In this document: positions 1-9,203 of the stretch, one piece after another
How the letters are laid out: every line of letters begins with the position of its first letter
Numbering within the stretch: position 1 is the first letter of the stretch
Assembly (NCBI GenBank): GCA_021816925.1
Contig: JAKAWQ010000001.1
Location: 218,467 to 282,466 of the forward strand
DNA from: Pseudomonadota bacterium
GTDB taxonomy: Bacteria > Pseudomonadota > Alphaproteobacteria > Acetobacterales > Acetobacteraceae
Length of the DNA stretch: 64,000 nt
Direction: 5' to 3'
Notes under the pieces: generated by a model
What the model was told of the DNA's origin: nothing
The model's database searches: none
Seen by the model: the letters and a program-made list of their open reading frames with translations, nothing else
Program-made: the position numbers and the translations under genes

Positions 1-190
1 CGGCCACGACCGCCGCCCAGATATCCGCGGAGGATTGCTGGGCCTGATCGGCGCCGGAGCGCCAGACGGCAATCGGATGCTCGGCTTGGCCGAGGCAGGC
101 GCCGTCGAGCGCAAAGATGCCCGCACGCGCCGCGGCCGTGCCGACATCAACGCCGATGACCGCCTCGCGGGGGAGCACCGCGTGGTCCAC
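1..190 (-). CDS. FGGY-family carbohydrate kinase, N-terminal part (cut by window edge)
   Basis: Only the first 63 codons are present. They show the FGGY phosphate-binding start ([17 protein letters not shown]) typical of ribulokinase/xylulokinase-like sugar kinases, which phosphorylate a pentulose or polyol in the cytoplasm. The likely start is GTG at 190, two bases after the stop of the PfkB kinase gene; a second in-frame GTG lies four codons on. The tight spacing makes it the third gene of an operon with a DeoR regulator and a PfkB kinase. Family is clear; substrate cannot be told from this fragment. Confidence 0.8.
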   Translation of the reverse strand, partial: MDHAVLPREAVIGVDVGTAAARAGIFALDGACLGQAEHPIAVWRSGADQAQQSSADIWAAVVA

Positions 191-192
191 CC

Positions 193-1152
193 TCAGGAGG
201 CGTTTGCGATGAGCGCGCGCATCTCTCTCAGGGTGGAGATCCCTTCCATTCCGCCCTGCCGGCTGACGGCAAGCGCGCCGGCCGCATTGGCAAGACTGAG
301 GCACTCCTCGACCGGCAGGCCAGAGCGGCGACAGGTAACGAACGTGGCGCCAAAGCAGTCGCCCGCGCCGGTGGGATCCGCCTCGACGACCTTGTACCCC
401 GGACAATCGATCGCGCGGTCGCGATCATAGTAGCTCGAACCCCTTGCGGCACGCTTCACGACAATGCAGCCGACTCCGAGCTCCAGCAGTTCTGCGATTG
501 CCGCCGGTTCGGATTTCGCCTCGGTCGGGATCACCAGCTCCGGGCCGCTCGGCAGAAAAATGTCGCAGTACTGGAGCATCAGCTCGAGACCGGCCCGCAT
601 CTCGGCGATGTCCATCATCTCTTTCCTGATATTGGGATCGAACGAGACGGTGGCACCGTTCGCCTTCACGATCTCGATCGCCTTCTTCACCTCGTCAATG
701 AGATGAAACGAAAAAAGCGAAGAACCCATAATATGAAAATGCGCACACTCGGCCAAAAGCGCACGCGCCGGTTGGTCGATCTCGGTCTGGCCGGCAGCGC
801 TGCGCTTGAGATTGAAAAGGAAATCCCTCTCGCCATCCTCCCGGTAGCGCACAAAGGCACTCGCAGTGACATGATCCTCATGCACGCGGACGGCACTCAC
901 GTCCACCCTGCCGCGCTTGAGCCGTTCGATGTTGAGCCAGCCGAAATCATCGTCGCCGACGCAACTGATGATGGCGGCGGCATGACCGAGGCGAGCGGCC
1001 TGGGCGATAAAGATCGCCGGTGCGCCGCCGGGAAACGGACCACGGAGGTTGAGCGGCTCGAGGAAGCCTCGACCGCGCTCGAGCGCCATAATGTCCACGA
1101 GAATCTCGCCGATCGTGACGATCTTTCCGGGCTTGATGGCGGAGAGGGTCAT
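193..1152 (-). CDS. PfkB-family sugar kinase
   Basis: 319 aa cytoplasmic kinase of the PfkB/ribokinase fold. The N-terminus ([14 protein letters not shown]) is the family's substrate-binding strand, and the C-terminal signature [13 protein letters not shown] holds the catalytic Asp and the anion hole. The open frame runs far upstream, but ATG at 1152 is chosen because it overlaps the regulator's stop (ATGA) and the homologous part begins there. Likely phosphorylates a sugar or keto-sugar acid for the operon that includes the FGGY kinase. Exact substrate unknown. Confidence 0.88.
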   Translation of the reverse strand: MTLSAIKPGKIVTIGEILVDIMALERGRGFLEPLNLRGPFPGGAPAIFIAQAARLGHAAAIISCVGDDDFGWLNIERLKRGRVDVSAVRVHEDHVTASAFVRYREDGERDFLFNLKRSAAGQTEIDQPARALLAECAHFHIMGSSLFSFHLIDEVKKAIEIVKANGATVSFDPNIRKEMMDIAEMRAGLELMLQYCDIFLPSGPELVIPTEAKSEPAAIAELLELGVGCIVVKRAARGSSYYDRDRAIDCPGYKVVEADPTGAGDCFGATFVTCRRSGLPVEECLSLANAAGALAVSRQGGMEGISTLREMRALIANAS

Positions 1153-1994
1153 GGGGGAGCTCCGGGAGCAGCGCCCGTCTGAAGGTGCAGGCGCGAGAAA
1201 TGGGCGGCTGCACCTGGCTCCGCAGCGAGGAGGACGAAGCCGGTGGCGGCCAGAACGCCGCGCGAGCGGGTGCTGGGCGAGGTAGGAAAGATCGCGTCCG
1301 TGAGAAGGGTGAGAGGAATCTCGGAAAGGCGTCGTTCGAGCGAGAGCGCGGGACGCTCGACCAGCACGATTCGTCGCGCGGCGCGGCGACAAGCAGCGGT
1401 GCAGAAGCGCTCGGCGGCCTTCGAGGCAAGCAGGAGACCCGCCTCGCTGCTCAACATCTCGGCCTGCATGAGGAAGTGGGTGAGCGGGTAGAACTCGAGA
1501 CTGCGCAGCGCCTGCGAGCCTTCGAGCGAACAGGAGTCAGGACCGATCTCCCCGCCGAGCAGATGAATGCGGGCATCGAGCAGGTGGCGCGCAAGCGGCA
1601 CAGCTTCAAGCGCGGCCAGGATGAGCGAAAGACCCTGGATCTCCGCAAGCAACGGGATGATCTGCATCGGCAGTTCCCCGTGCCCGATGAGAAGCACATG
1701 GTCGGCCTCGATGATCCGGCTGGCAAGCCGGAGCATCGGCATCGCGAGGGATTTGCCGAGCGGTTCGCCGGATGGTCGCTCGCGCGGATGCGACACCTTG
1801 GCAGCGATCGCCTTGCCGAAACTGCGCACGAGCAGCCCCTGCTCCTCGAGATAATTGAGGTCGGCACGGATGGTGACGGTGGAAACGGCAAGTGCCTCGC
1901 TCAGCTCGTCCACGCGCATCTGGCCGTGCTGGCGGATCCAGTCGGCAATCTTCAACCGGCGCCGCAGCACCGCACTCCTGCTCCCGATGTTCAA
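1149..1994 (-). CDS. DeoR-family transcriptional regulator of the sugar kinase operon
   Basis: 281 aa. The N-terminal 60 residues form a DeoR winged helix-turn-helix (MRVDELSEALAVSTVTIRAD) and the rest matches the DeoRC sugar-phosphate sensing domain. The start is read as TTG at 1994, preceded by GGAGG nine bases upstream; no ATG fits. It is first in the operon and overlaps the PfkB kinase start by four bases, implying translational coupling and control by a phosphorylated sugar. Repeats upstream (2155-2188) could be its operator. Confidence 0.85.
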   Translation of the reverse strand: MNIGSRSAVLRRRLKIADWIRQHGQMRVDELSEALAVSTVTIRADLNYLEEQGLLVRSFGKAIAAKVSHPRERPSGEPLGKSLAMPMLRLASRIIEADHVLLIGHGELPMQIIPLLAEIQGLSLILAALEAVPLARHLLDARIHLLGGEIGPDSCSLEGSQALRSLEFYPLTHFLMQAEMLSSEAGLLLASKAAERFCTAACRRAARRIVLVERPALSLERRLSEIPLTLLTDAIFPTSPSTRSRGVLAATGFVLLAAEPGAAAHFSRLHLQTGAAPGAPP

Positions 1995-2154
1995 CGTATG
2001 CGGCCTCCGGCGGCGCGACCCTCGGTGGAGCGCGGCAGAGAGAGGGCCCTCCGGCCGCAGGGCACGACTGGCGCGGACATGCGAGAAGCAACGCCTCCCC
2101 TCTTCTCCCACGCCTGCAACGGGCGGGTTCGTCAGTAAGCTGAATTTATAGAAC

Positions 2155-2188
2155 GAAAGGCAACAGCTTTCAAGGTGAAAGGCAACAG
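2155..2188. promoter_or_regulatory. Direct repeat, possible DeoR operator
   Basis: The 12-mer GAAAGGCAACAG occurs at 2155-2166 and again at 2177-2188, 22 bp apart (two helical turns). CTTTC after the first copy also gives GAAAG-N7-CTTTC. It lies in the 297-bp space between the divergent DeoR operon and flavin reductase gene. Repeats of this sort with GAAA/TTTC cores are common at DeoR-family operators; the assignment is inference. Nothing else was seen in this spacer. Confidence 0.45.
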
Positions 2189-2291
2189 AATGCGGCGAGC
2201 GCAGGGAGCGACCCGCCGCGGGCCTGTCACGCGCCGAGGGTCGCAGCGGGCTGCTATAAGGGTCGGCGGAAACGAAAAGGATTTTGCTGCG

Positions 2292-2936
2292 ATGCTGTTC
2301 GAGTTCGACCGCATCAGCCCGGAGAACCGTTACAAGCTCCTGGTTTCAACCGTCGTGCCCAGGCCGATCGCTTGGGTGGTCACCCTCGATCTGGAGGGGC
2401 GGGTGAACGCAGCGCCGTTCTCCTTCTTCAATGCGGTTTCGCAGGATCCTCCGGTGGTGGTGATCGGCATCGGCGGGCGGGGCCCAGGCCGCAGCAAGGA
2501 TACCGCGGTCAACATCCGCAACCGGCCCGAATTCGTGGTGAACCTCGTCAACGCAGATGAGGCCGCGGCAATGAACGTCACCGCGATCGAATGGGAACCG
2601 GAGGTGCGCGAGCTCGAAGAGGCGGGGCTCACCACGATCCCCTCGGTCAAGGTAAAGCCGCCGCGCATCGCCGAAAGCCCTGTTGCGCTCGAGTGCGTCA
2701 AGCACGTGACCGTCGAGCTCGGCATCGACCGTTCGGTGGTGTTCGGCCGCGTGGTCGCGATGCACGTGCGTGACGACGCCGTGCTGGACGCTGCGAAGTG
2801 TTACATCGACACTCCGAAGCTCGACCTGATCGGGCGCATGCATGGGCGCGGCTGGTACACCCGCACACGCGACCGCTTCGAGATGCCGCGCATCGCGGTC
2901 TCGGACTGGCGCGGCCAGGCTGAGGCGGCGGAATAG
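2292..2936 (+). CDS. Flavin reductase-like, FMN-binding split-barrel protein
   Basis: 214 aa, the usual length for the Flavin_Reduct domain family. The FMN-binding portion follows the pattern RPIAWVVTLD...NAAPFSFFNAVS...DPP, with a conserved NIRNRPEFVVNLV segment. These proteins bind FMN and act as NAD(P)H:flavin oxidoreductases or as flavin stores. ATG at 2292 is chosen over upstream in-frame starts because homology begins there and AAAAGGA lies about ten bases before it. The DUF2905 gene follows four bases later and is probably co-transcribed. Confidence 0.85.
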   Translation: MLFEFDRISPENRYKLLVSTVVPRPIAWVVTLDLEGRVNAAPFSFFNAVSQDPPVVVIGIGGRGPGRSKDTAVNIRNRPEFVVNLVNADEAAAMNVTAIEWEPEVRELEEAGLTTIPSVKVKPPRIAESPVALECVKHVTVELGIDRSVVFGRVVAMHVRDDAVLDAAKCYIDTPKLDLIGRMHGRGWYTRTRDRFEMPRIAVSDWRGQAEAAE

Positions 2937-2940
2937 CAGC

Positions 2941-3141
2941 ATGGTCGCGCGCCTCCTGATCGTCGCCGGCATTGCACTTGCGGGGCTCGGCCTGATCTGG
3001 CCGCTCTTCGGCCACATGCCGGGCGACTTCCAATTCTGGCGCGGGGGTGCGCCTTTCTTCATTCCCCTCGGTTCCTGCTTCCTGGCCTCGATCTACTTCA
3101 CTGCAGCACTGATCGGGGGCTTCTGGTTCTTGTGGCCCTGA
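2941..3141 (+). CDS. DUF2905 small membrane protein (copy 1)
   Basis: 66 aa with two predicted membrane helices around a conserved polar loop (GHMPGDF). This matches the DUF2905 family, small inner-membrane proteins of unknown role. It starts four bases after the flavin reductase stop. A second copy lies at 44288-44488 and shares the LIVAG, LAGLGLIWPL and GHMPGDF segments, so the genome carries two paralogues. No function is assigned. Confidence 0.8.
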   Translation: MVARLLIVAGIALAGLGLIWPLFGHMPGDFQFWRGGAPFFIPLGSCFLASIYFTAALIGGFWFLWP

Positions 3142-3235
3142 CTGAGGTCGCCCGAAGCGACATGCGGCCGGCCGGCGCGCTGCTTGCATTCCTCCCGGGG
3201 ATGAGCAAACGATCGGCCCCGAGAAGGAGGGCGGC

Positions 3236-4201
3236 ATGGCGGCTCGGCAGTTCGCGGTATTCATCGATGGCGAGGCTGGCACGACGGGGCTCGATCTCCG
3301 CCGCCGCTTGACCTCGATGCCGGGCGTCACTGTCCGCAGCTTGCCCGAGGCAGGGAGGAAAAGCCCGGCGGCGCGCCGCGCGCTGATGGCGGAGGTCGAT
3401 CTCGTCGCGCTCTGCCTGCCCGACGAGGCGGCGCGCGAGTCGGTCGCCCTCGCCGCGGAACTCGGCCCCGCGGCGCCGAAGCTCCTCGACGCAAGCACCG
3501 CGCATCGCGTGCATCCGGATTGGATCTACGGATTCCCCGAGATGGCACCCGGCCAGGCGGATCGCATTGCCGCGGCAAGCCGGGTCACCAATCCCGGCTG
3601 TTATCCGACCGGCGCGATCGCGCTGATCCGCCCGCTCGTCGATGCGGGTCTGCTGCCAGACGATTATCCGGTCGCCATCCATGCGGTGAGCGGCTATTCG
3701 GGTGGCGGGCGCAGCATGATTTCCGCACACGAGACCGCGCGGGGGCCCGCCTTCGAGCTCTACGCTCTCGGCTTGACGCACAAGCATATCCCGGAGCTGC
3801 ATCGCTACGCGGGGCTCTCGCGGCGGCCGATCTTTGTCCCTTCGGTCGGGCATTTCCGCCAGGGCATGCTGGTCGCGGTGCCGCTCCATCTTGATCTGCT
3901 GCCCGCGCGCCCGCGGCCGGCCGATCTCGCCGCCGCACTCTCCCGGCACTACGCGGGGGCAAAGCTGGTTGGCGTAGCGCCGCTTCCCGCCGACCGGCGG
4001 ATCGAGCCCGAGGCGCTGAACGGGACCGACCTGCTCGAGCTCCGCGTGTTCGCGAATGAGGCGCACCGCCAGGCGGTGCTGGTGGCGCGGCTCGACAATC
4101 TCGGCAAGGGTGCGGCCGGGGCCGCCGTGCAGAACATCGCCCTGATGCTCGGGCTGGCCGGCGCGGAGCCGATGCGAGCGGAGTCCGCCGTCAGCGCCTG
4201 A
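3236..4201 (+). CDS. argC: N-acetyl-gamma-glutamyl-phosphate reductase, type 2
   Basis: 321 aa. Catalyses NADPH-dependent reduction of N-acetylglutamyl-5-phosphate to the semialdehyde in arginine synthesis. The N-terminus ([13 protein letters not shown]) is the dinucleotide-binding part of the shorter type-2 ArgC group. NPGCYPTG carries the catalytic Cys, and [11 protein letters not shown] is the substrate-binding loop. GAAGGAGG sits before the ATG. No other arg gene is adjacent. Confidence 0.93.
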   Translation: MAARQFAVFIDGEAGTTGLDLRRRLTSMPGVTVRSLPEAGRKSPAARRALMAEVDLVALCLPDEAARESVALAAELGPAAPKLLDASTAHRVHPDWIYGFPEMAPGQADRIAAASRVTNPGCYPTGAIALIRPLVDAGLLPDDYPVAIHAVSGYSGGGRSMISAHETARGPAFELYALGLTHKHIPELHRYAGLSRRPIFVPSVGHFRQGMLVAVPLHLDLLPARPRPADLAAALSRHYAGAKLVGVAPLPADRRIEPEALNGTDLLELRVFANEAHRQAVLVARLDNLGKGAAGAAVQNIALMLGLAGAEPMRAESAVSA

Positions 4202-4368
4202 GCGGCCTCGGCCCGGCCGGGAGGGAATGCAGTGCGATCTCCGCGCACGGCGCCACGCCCTTCGCATTTCCGCGGACGGGTCTTGCACAAACCAGCGTGC
4301 CGCACGAGATCCGCGCCCTGCCGTGTCGCGTAGAGATCGGAGAAACGCTCCGGGCAGAGGAGGAAGCG

Positions 4369-4926
4369 ATGCATCGCACCGCTCTCATCGTAGTTTTGAC
4401 GCTGGCTCTCGCCGGCTGCGCGGTGACGCCTACGCCCAGTACCGCCACGCTGCCGGCGGGCGCCTTCGGCAGCAACGCCGACAACGACATCATGGCGATC
4501 AACACTGCCGCGTGGGCGTTCGCGAACCCGGCCCGCACCCGCGGCAACCTGATCAATGCGATCCACGCCGTGATGGCGATCGACTATCTGGCGGGAGAGC
4601 TCACCGCGAGCCCGCGCTGGAACACGATGTCCCCGCTCACCAAGCTGGAGATGCTGCGTGCCCGAACCGAGGTGCGCGCAGCGGTCGGAATTGCACCCGA
4701 CGCTCCTTCGCAGGCAGTGGTGAACGCGCTCCTCGCGCTGGCCGCGAACCCGACGCAAGAGACCGCGACGCGGGTGCTGACGCCGCCGGTGTTCACCTTG
4801 CCGCCCAAACAGATACTCGCGCGCCTCGACGATCTGCCTTACCTGCCGATCGCCGCCCGCGCGAGTTACATGGCCAGCGCGCAGGAATTTCCAAGTAATG
4901 ACTTCCAGTGCTTCAACTGCAACTGA
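4369..4926 (+). CDS. Hypothetical lipoprotein
   Basis: 185 aa. The N-terminus is a short lipoprotein signal peptide ending in a lipobox (LAGC), so the mature protein should be lipid-anchored at Cys18. The rest is soluble, alanine-rich and helical with no recognised domain. The C-terminus carries two cysteines (CFNC). ATG at 4369 is preceded by AGAGGAGG. It overlaps or closely precedes the aldo/keto reductase gene. Function unknown. Confidence 0.75.
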   Translation: MHRTALIVVLTLALAGCAVTPTPSTATLPAGAFGSNADNDIMAINTAAWAFANPARTRGNLINAIHAVMAIDYLAGELTASPRWNTMSPLTKLEMLRARTEVRAAVGIAPDAPSQAVVNALLALAANPTQETATRVLTPPVFTLPPKQILARLDDLPYLPIAARASYMASAQEFPSNDFQCFNCN

Positions 4927-5932
4927 ACCTTTGGGTGCGGTGGTGATGGAGCGCCCGGCCGCACTTCCCCCGCCGGGCCTCGGGCTCGGCGGCGCGCCGC
5001 TCGGAAACCTCTTCGCCCCGGTCGCGGAGGCGGATGCTGCCGCCACGCTCGCCGTCGCCTGGGAAGAGGGTGTTCGCTACTTCGACACTGCCCCTCTCTA
5101 CGGCGCCGGACTCTCGGAGCACCGGGTGGGCGCCTTCCTGCGGCGTCATCGTCGCGAAACGTTCGTGCTTTCCACCAAGGTCGGCCGGCTGCTCGAACCT
5201 GATCCCGCACAGGACCTCGCACAGGCAGGTTATGTCGAGGCGCTTCCGTTCCGAATCCGATTCGATTACACTGCGGAGGGAACTCGCCGCTCGATCGAGG
5301 CCAGCCTGCAGCGCCTTGGGCTTGCGCGTATCGACATCGTCTGGATCCACGACCCGGCGGAAGATGCGCACGGAATCGCCTGGCGCGAGACGTTCGCCGC
5401 CGCGATGACCGGGGCGGCGCCGACCCTCGCAGCGATGAAGAAGGCGGGAACGATCGGCGCCTGGGGCCTCGGCGTAAACCGGATCGAGCCTTGCCTCAGC
5501 GCACTCGAGGAGGCCGAACCCGATCTCTTTCTGCTCGCGGGCCGCTACACGCTGCTCGACACCAGTGCCCTCAAAACGCTCTTTCCTGCCTGTGGGGAGC
5601 GTGGCGTCGGGATTGTGGCAGGCGGGCCCTACAACTCCGGTCTGCTCGCCGGCGGCACCACCTTCGATTACCGGGCCGCATCCCCGGCAATGCTCGAGCG
5701 GCGAAACCGCCTCGGGCGTTGCTGCGATCGGTTCGGGGTGCCCATCAAGGCCGCGGCGCTGCAATTCTCCGCCGCCCACCCCGTTGTTCGCGCCGTGATC
5801 GCCGGCGCTCGCAATCCCGCCGAGATGAGGGAGAACGCGGCCATGATGCGCGCGGTCATCCCGGCCGCCTTCTGGGCAGCGCTCAGAGAAGAGGGACTGA
5901 TCCCCAAAGACGCCCCAAGCCCGACCACCTGA
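4898..5932 (+). CDS. Aldo/keto reductase (D-threo-aldose 1-dehydrogenase-like)
   Basis: 344 aa if started at 4898; ATG at 4946 (328 aa) is also plausible because the conserved barrel begins just after it. The catalytic tetrad is visible: Asp and Tyr in FDTAPLYGAG, Lys in STKVGR, His in VWIHDP. The pattern fits the subgroup of L-fucose/D-threo-aldose dehydrogenases and pyridoxal 4-dehydrogenase, NAD(P)-dependent cytoplasmic enzymes. The 4898 start overlaps the lipoprotein gene by 29 bases and has AGGAA ten bases upstream. Substrate unknown. Confidence 0.85.
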   Translation: MTSSASTATEPLGAVVMERPAALPPPGLGLGGAPLGNLFAPVAEADAAATLAVAWEEGVRYFDTAPLYGAGLSEHRVGAFLRRHRRETFVLSTKVGRLLEPDPAQDLAQAGYVEALPFRIRFDYTAEGTRRSIEASLQRLGLARIDIVWIHDPAEDAHGIAWRETFAAAMTGAAPTLAAMKKAGTIGAWGLGVNRIEPCLSALEEAEPDLFLLAGRYTLLDTSALKTLFPACGERGVGIVAGGPYNSGLLAGGTTFDYRAASPAMLERRNRLGRCCDRFGVPIKAAALQFSAAHPVVRAVIAGARNPAEMRENAAMMRAVIPAAFWAALREEGLIPKDAPSPTT

Positions 5933-5959
5933 GCAAAGCGCGTCTCCCGCGACTCTGCC

Positions 5960-6484
5960 TCAAGCGATCTTGCGCGCGAGTGCAGCCGGGAGCGCGGTGA
6001 TCGCGCGATTGACAAGCGCGGCGTCGGCGCCGGCGTCGAGTTCCTGCCGGATCACATCGGCAGCGGCACCGGTTGCGATCTCGACGGCCGCGATCCTCAC
6101 CGCCGTGACGGCGGCCTTCTCGGCGGCCGCGATGCGGTCGATCGCCATCCGCTCGCGCCGCCGTGCGGCCTGCTCGGCCTCCTTGGCGGCCGTGGCAGCC
6201 AGGTGCTCGGCTTCGGCCCTCGCCCCTTCGAGCAGCACCTTCGCTTCGTCCAAGGCCGCCCGACGCCGCGCCTCTGCATCCTTCAGCATCGCCTCCGCCT
6301 CCCTGCGCAGGCGTCCCGCCTCGGCGATCTCCGCGCGGATCGCGGCGGCCCGGGCGTCCAGCATGCCCGCCACGACCGCCCAAAGCCGCTTGCCGAAGAT
6401 CACGAAGAAAATAACGAACGCGACAGCAACCCAGAACACCGACTGCACGAACGGCGAGAGGGCAAGCGAGAAGGTCGTGACCAT
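5960..6484 (-). CDS. atpF: F0F1 ATP synthase subunit b
   Basis: 174 aa. One N-terminal membrane helix (residues 10-30) is followed by a long charged, Ala/Arg/Glu-rich coiled coil. This is the peripheral-stalk b subunit linking F0 to F1. It is the last gene of the F0 operon, 28 bases after the b' gene; F1 genes are not in the window, the usual split in alphaproteobacteria. It converges with the aldo/keto reductase gene across 27 bases. Confidence 0.93.
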   Translation of the reverse strand: MVTTFSLALSPFVQSVFWVAVAFVIFFVIFGKRLWAVVAGMLDARAAAIRAEIAEAGRLRREAEAMLKDAEARRRAALDEAKVLLEGARAEAEHLAATAAKEAEQAARRRERMAIDRIAAAEKAAVTAVRIAAVEIATGAAADVIRQELDAGADAALVNRAITALPAALARKIA

Positions 6485-6512
6485 GGCGGCTCAGGTCCTG
6501 CGCCCGGCGCGT

Positions 6513-7106
6513 TCAATCATGCGATGCTCGTGCAAGCGAGACCTCGATCGCGCGCGCGAGCGTCCCCGCGCGCGCCGGCCGTCCGGTGAGTCGCGTGATC
6601 ATCGCTCCCGCCGCCTCGCACGCCACTTCGCGGAGCGCTCCCATTGCCTGGCTGCGCGCCGCACTGATCCTCGCCTCCGCCTCTTTGAGATCACCTTCAA
6701 GCCGCGCATTCAGCGTCGCGGCCTCGCGCGCCGCGGCCTCGCGCGCCGCCGCCGTCGCGGCGGCAATCTCCGCCTGCGCCTCTGCGCGCGCTGCGCGTGT
6801 GGCAGCCGCCAGCTCGGCCACTGCCCGGTCCGCCTCGGCCTTCGCCACCTTGGCCGCATCGAGGTCAGCGCTGATTCGCCTCGCACGCTCTTCCAGCACG
6901 GCACCCACTCCCGGCAGCGCCCATCGCGCGAGCACGGCGTAGAGGGCCAGAAAGATCACCACCATCCAGACCACCTGGCTGATGGTCAGCGGATTGCCGA
7001 ATTGGAACTGCGGCATGCCGCCCTGCTCGGCCGCAAGCGCCGTGGCCGGGAAGAGCGCGATCAGGAACGCAGGAAGCAGGCGCATCCGGACCGTCTCGAA
7101 CGCCAC
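6513..7106 (-). CDS. atpG: F0F1 ATP synthase subunit b'
   Basis: 197 aa. A signal-like N-terminus precedes MPQFQFGN, one membrane helix and then an Ala/Glu-rich coiled coil. Alphaproteobacteria and cyanobacteria carry b and b' as a heterodimeric stalk. The listed start is GTG at 7106, three bases after the c-subunit stop; ATG at 7085 is an alternative. The gene order (c, b', b) supports the call. The symbol atpG/atpF' follows alphaproteobacterial use. Confidence 0.9.
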   Translation of the reverse strand: MAFETVRMRLLPAFLIALFPATALAAEQGGMPQFQFGNPLTISQVVWMVVIFLALYAVLARWALPGVGAVLEERARRISADLDAAKVAKAEADRAVAELAAATRAARAEAQAEIAAATAAAREAAAREAATLNARLEGDLKEAEARISAARSQAMGALREVACEAAGAMITRLTGRPARAGTLARAIEVSLARASHD

Positions 7107-7109
7107 GTC

Positions 7110-7334
7110 TCAGCCGAAGAGCACCAGGAACGAAATCAGCAGCGCATAGAGCGCCACTGCTTCGGTGAGCGCGAAGCCGAGGATGCCGAGGCCGAACACC
7201 TGGTTGCGCGCGGCCGGGTTGCGCGCGACGCTGTTCACCAACGCAGCAAAGATATTGCCGATGCCGACACCCGCACCGGCGACGCCGATCGCGGCAAGGC
7301 CGGCACCGATTGCCCTGGCAGCCTGGGGATCCAT
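7110..7334 (-). CDS. atpE: F0F1 ATP synthase subunit c
   Basis: 74 aa, two membrane helices. Helix 1 has the glycine-rich ring-packing pattern ([17 protein letters not shown]). The polar loop has ARNP, and the proton-carrying Glu of helix 2 lies in [10 protein letters not shown]. The start is ATG at 7334; the open frame extends upstream without homology. It forms the rotor ring of the inner-membrane proton channel. Confidence 0.96.
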   Translation of the reverse strand: MDPQAARAIGAGLAAIGVAGAGVGIGNIFAALVNSVARNPAARNQVFGLGILGFALTEAVALYALLISFLVLFG

Positions 7335-7356
7335 GAGCGTGTTCCTTTTCTGTCGT

Positions 7357-8112
7357 TCAGTGGAGATGCACGGCGTCGTGCAGGTAAAGGCAGGTGAGCA
7401 CGGCGAAAACGTAGGCCTGGAGGCCGGCAACCAGCAACTCGAAGCCTACCAGCACGACATTGATCGCAAGCGGCAGCACGCCCGCGGCGATCCCGGCAAC
7501 GCCGAGCGCGGCGGCAAGGATCAGCATGAAGCCCGCAAAGACCTCCCAGAGCACATGGCCGGCGACGATGTTGGCGAAAAGTCGGATCGAGAGCGAAACA
7601 GGGCGCGAGAAGAAGGTCAATATCTCGATCGGCACCAGCACCGGAGCCAACAGCGTCGGGGCCCCCGCCGGCAGGAAATAACCGAAGAAGTGCAGCCGGT
7701 GCTTGACCAGTCCGACGATGATCGTGAGCACGAAAACGATCACCGCAAGCCCGGCCGTCACCGCGATGTGGCTCGTGAAGGCAAAGAAATAAGGGAAAAG
7801 CCCGACGAGGTTTCCGAACAGGATGAAAAAGAAGAGCGTAAACACGAAGGGAAAGAACGGCTGCCACCCTTCCCCGATGATATCGCCGCAGAAATTCGCA
7901 ACGAACTCGTAGCCCATCTCGGCACAGGCCTGCAGCCGCCCCGGCACCAGCGCGCGCGGTCGCATGCCGAGCCCGAACAGCGCGAGGACGAGCGCGCTCG
8001 CCAGCACCATCATGAGGTTCGCGTTGGTGAAGTTCACCGAGGCGCCGATCGGTCCGAGACTCGTGGCCAGCCGGAATTGGCCGAGCGCATCGATCGAGGG
8101 TCCTGCCGCCAC
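7357..8112 (-). CDS. atpB: F0F1 ATP synthase subunit a
   Basis: 251 aa polytopic membrane protein forming the proton half-channels against the c ring. The essential Arg is in SLSIRLFAN and the final helix keeps the polar [13 protein letters not shown] pattern. It starts with GTG at 8112, 41 bases after the atpI stop, and precedes atpE by 22 bases. Confidence 0.95.
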   Translation of the reverse strand: MAAGPSIDALGQFRLATSLGPIGASVNFTNANLMMVLASALVLALFGLGMRPRALVPGRLQACAEMGYEFVANFCGDIIGEGWQPFFPFVFTLFFFILFGNLVGLFPYFFAFTSHIAVTAGLAVIVFVLTIIVGLVKHRLHFFGYFLPAGAPTLLAPVLVPIEILTFFSRPVSLSIRLFANIVAGHVLWEVFAGFMLILAAALGVAGIAAGVLPLAINVVLVGFELLVAGLQAYVFAVLTCLYLHDAVHLH

Positions 8113-8153
8113 CCGTCCTCGTCCCTATCCCCGCGCGGTCCGCCCGGACCGCT

Positions 8154-8519
8154 TCAGACCTCCGGCGTTCCTCCCGATCCGCGGGATCGAGGCGGGCCGC
8201 CGCCGTCCGGCGCGAACAGGCGCCAGACATTCAGTATCCCGGCCGCGGAGCCGAGCACCACGAACAGCACCAGCAACCACGGCGCCGTGCCAAGCACCCG
8301 ATCGAGCCACCAGCCGATCGCCACCGCCACCGCCATGGCCGCAACCAACTCACCGGCCAGCCGAAAGGCCATCGCAAGCGGCCGCTCCGCCCAACCCATG
8401 CCGCCGCCTTCGTCCTTCGAAGCGGGCTCGAGACCCCGCTTCTCCCGGGCGGCCTTGAGACGCTCCTCAAAGGAGGGAACCGGCCCGTCCGGTTGTTGGC
8501 CAACGGCTGGGTCGGTCAT
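8154..8519 (-). CDS. atpI: ATP synthase-associated protein AtpI
   Basis: 121 aa. A charged N-terminal segment is followed by two membrane helices of the AtpI/YdgA-type family, which helps assemble the c ring or supplies Mg2+ (family knowledge, role debated). ATG at 8519 is preceded by GGAGG about eight to nine bases upstream. It heads the F0 operon. Confidence 0.88.
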   Translation of the reverse strand: MTDPAVGQQPDGPVPSFEERLKAAREKRGLEPASKDEGGGMGWAERPLAMAFRLAGELVAAMAVAVAIGWWLDRVLGTAPWLLVLFVVLGSAAGILNVWRLFAPDGGGPPRSRGSGGTPEV

Positions 8520-9203
8520 TCCCGCCCCTCCACAAGATGCCTTGGCGGAAAGCGGGCGCTTGGTAACGGCGGCTTCATTGGGTGTCAAGAACGCTCCAAC
8601 CGGCCCCGGTCAGCCGGTTTCTGGCGTCTTGGCGCGGAAGAGGAGCGACCAGCCCTGCCCATCCTCGAGCATGGCCGGCGCGATGATCAAAACGTATGAT
8701 GAGCGGTAACGGTCCGCGTATTTGCCGCCATGCCGGTCGGTTCGGTCGCCGTCGGCAGCAGTCGATCCATGAGCAGCGGGCATGCCCGTCACCGCCGCTG
8801 TGTCGCACCGGCTCCTCCTGCTCGGCGCAATAGGCCGCTCCGCCATCCGGGCGAGCAGTTGCCGGAGCCCTTGCGTGCGCCGCCTCCGCACGTGAACCGG
8901 CCGCGCGAAGTGCCTGAGCCGATCGAACGCATCGCGCAGCCCGACCGGCCGCGTCGAGCGCGCCATCGTCGTCGCGCAGCGCCACGATCACCGCATCGGG
9001 AGGGTGCGCGACAAGATCCGCGCCGATCGCCTCCCGATCCGCCGCGCGCCATCTATCTCCGCGACAAGGCAGTCGCAAACGACGGCCCAGGAAGCAGCAA
9101 GTCCTGGATGAAAGACGTGCTCGGGAACTTCGCCGCCTTACGCAACCACGGCTTCTTGAGCTCGCTGATGACCGAAATCGAGGCAGACTTCCGCAAATAG
9201 CCG
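8520..9203. pseudogene. Gene-poor stretch, possible frameshifted gene remnants
   Basis: No intact gene is convincing here. On the minus strand, two pieces in different frames read like ordinary protein: one near 8950-9050 (IGADLVAHPPDAVIVAL) and one ending at 8610 (MLEDGQGWSLLFRAKTPETG). A single frameshift around 8940-8960 would join them. On the plus strand, the last 50 codons to the stop at 9200 also have normal composition (KSWMKDVLGNFAALRNHGF). No family was recognised. It looks like decayed coding DNA between the ATP synthase operon and smc. Confidence 0.3.
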
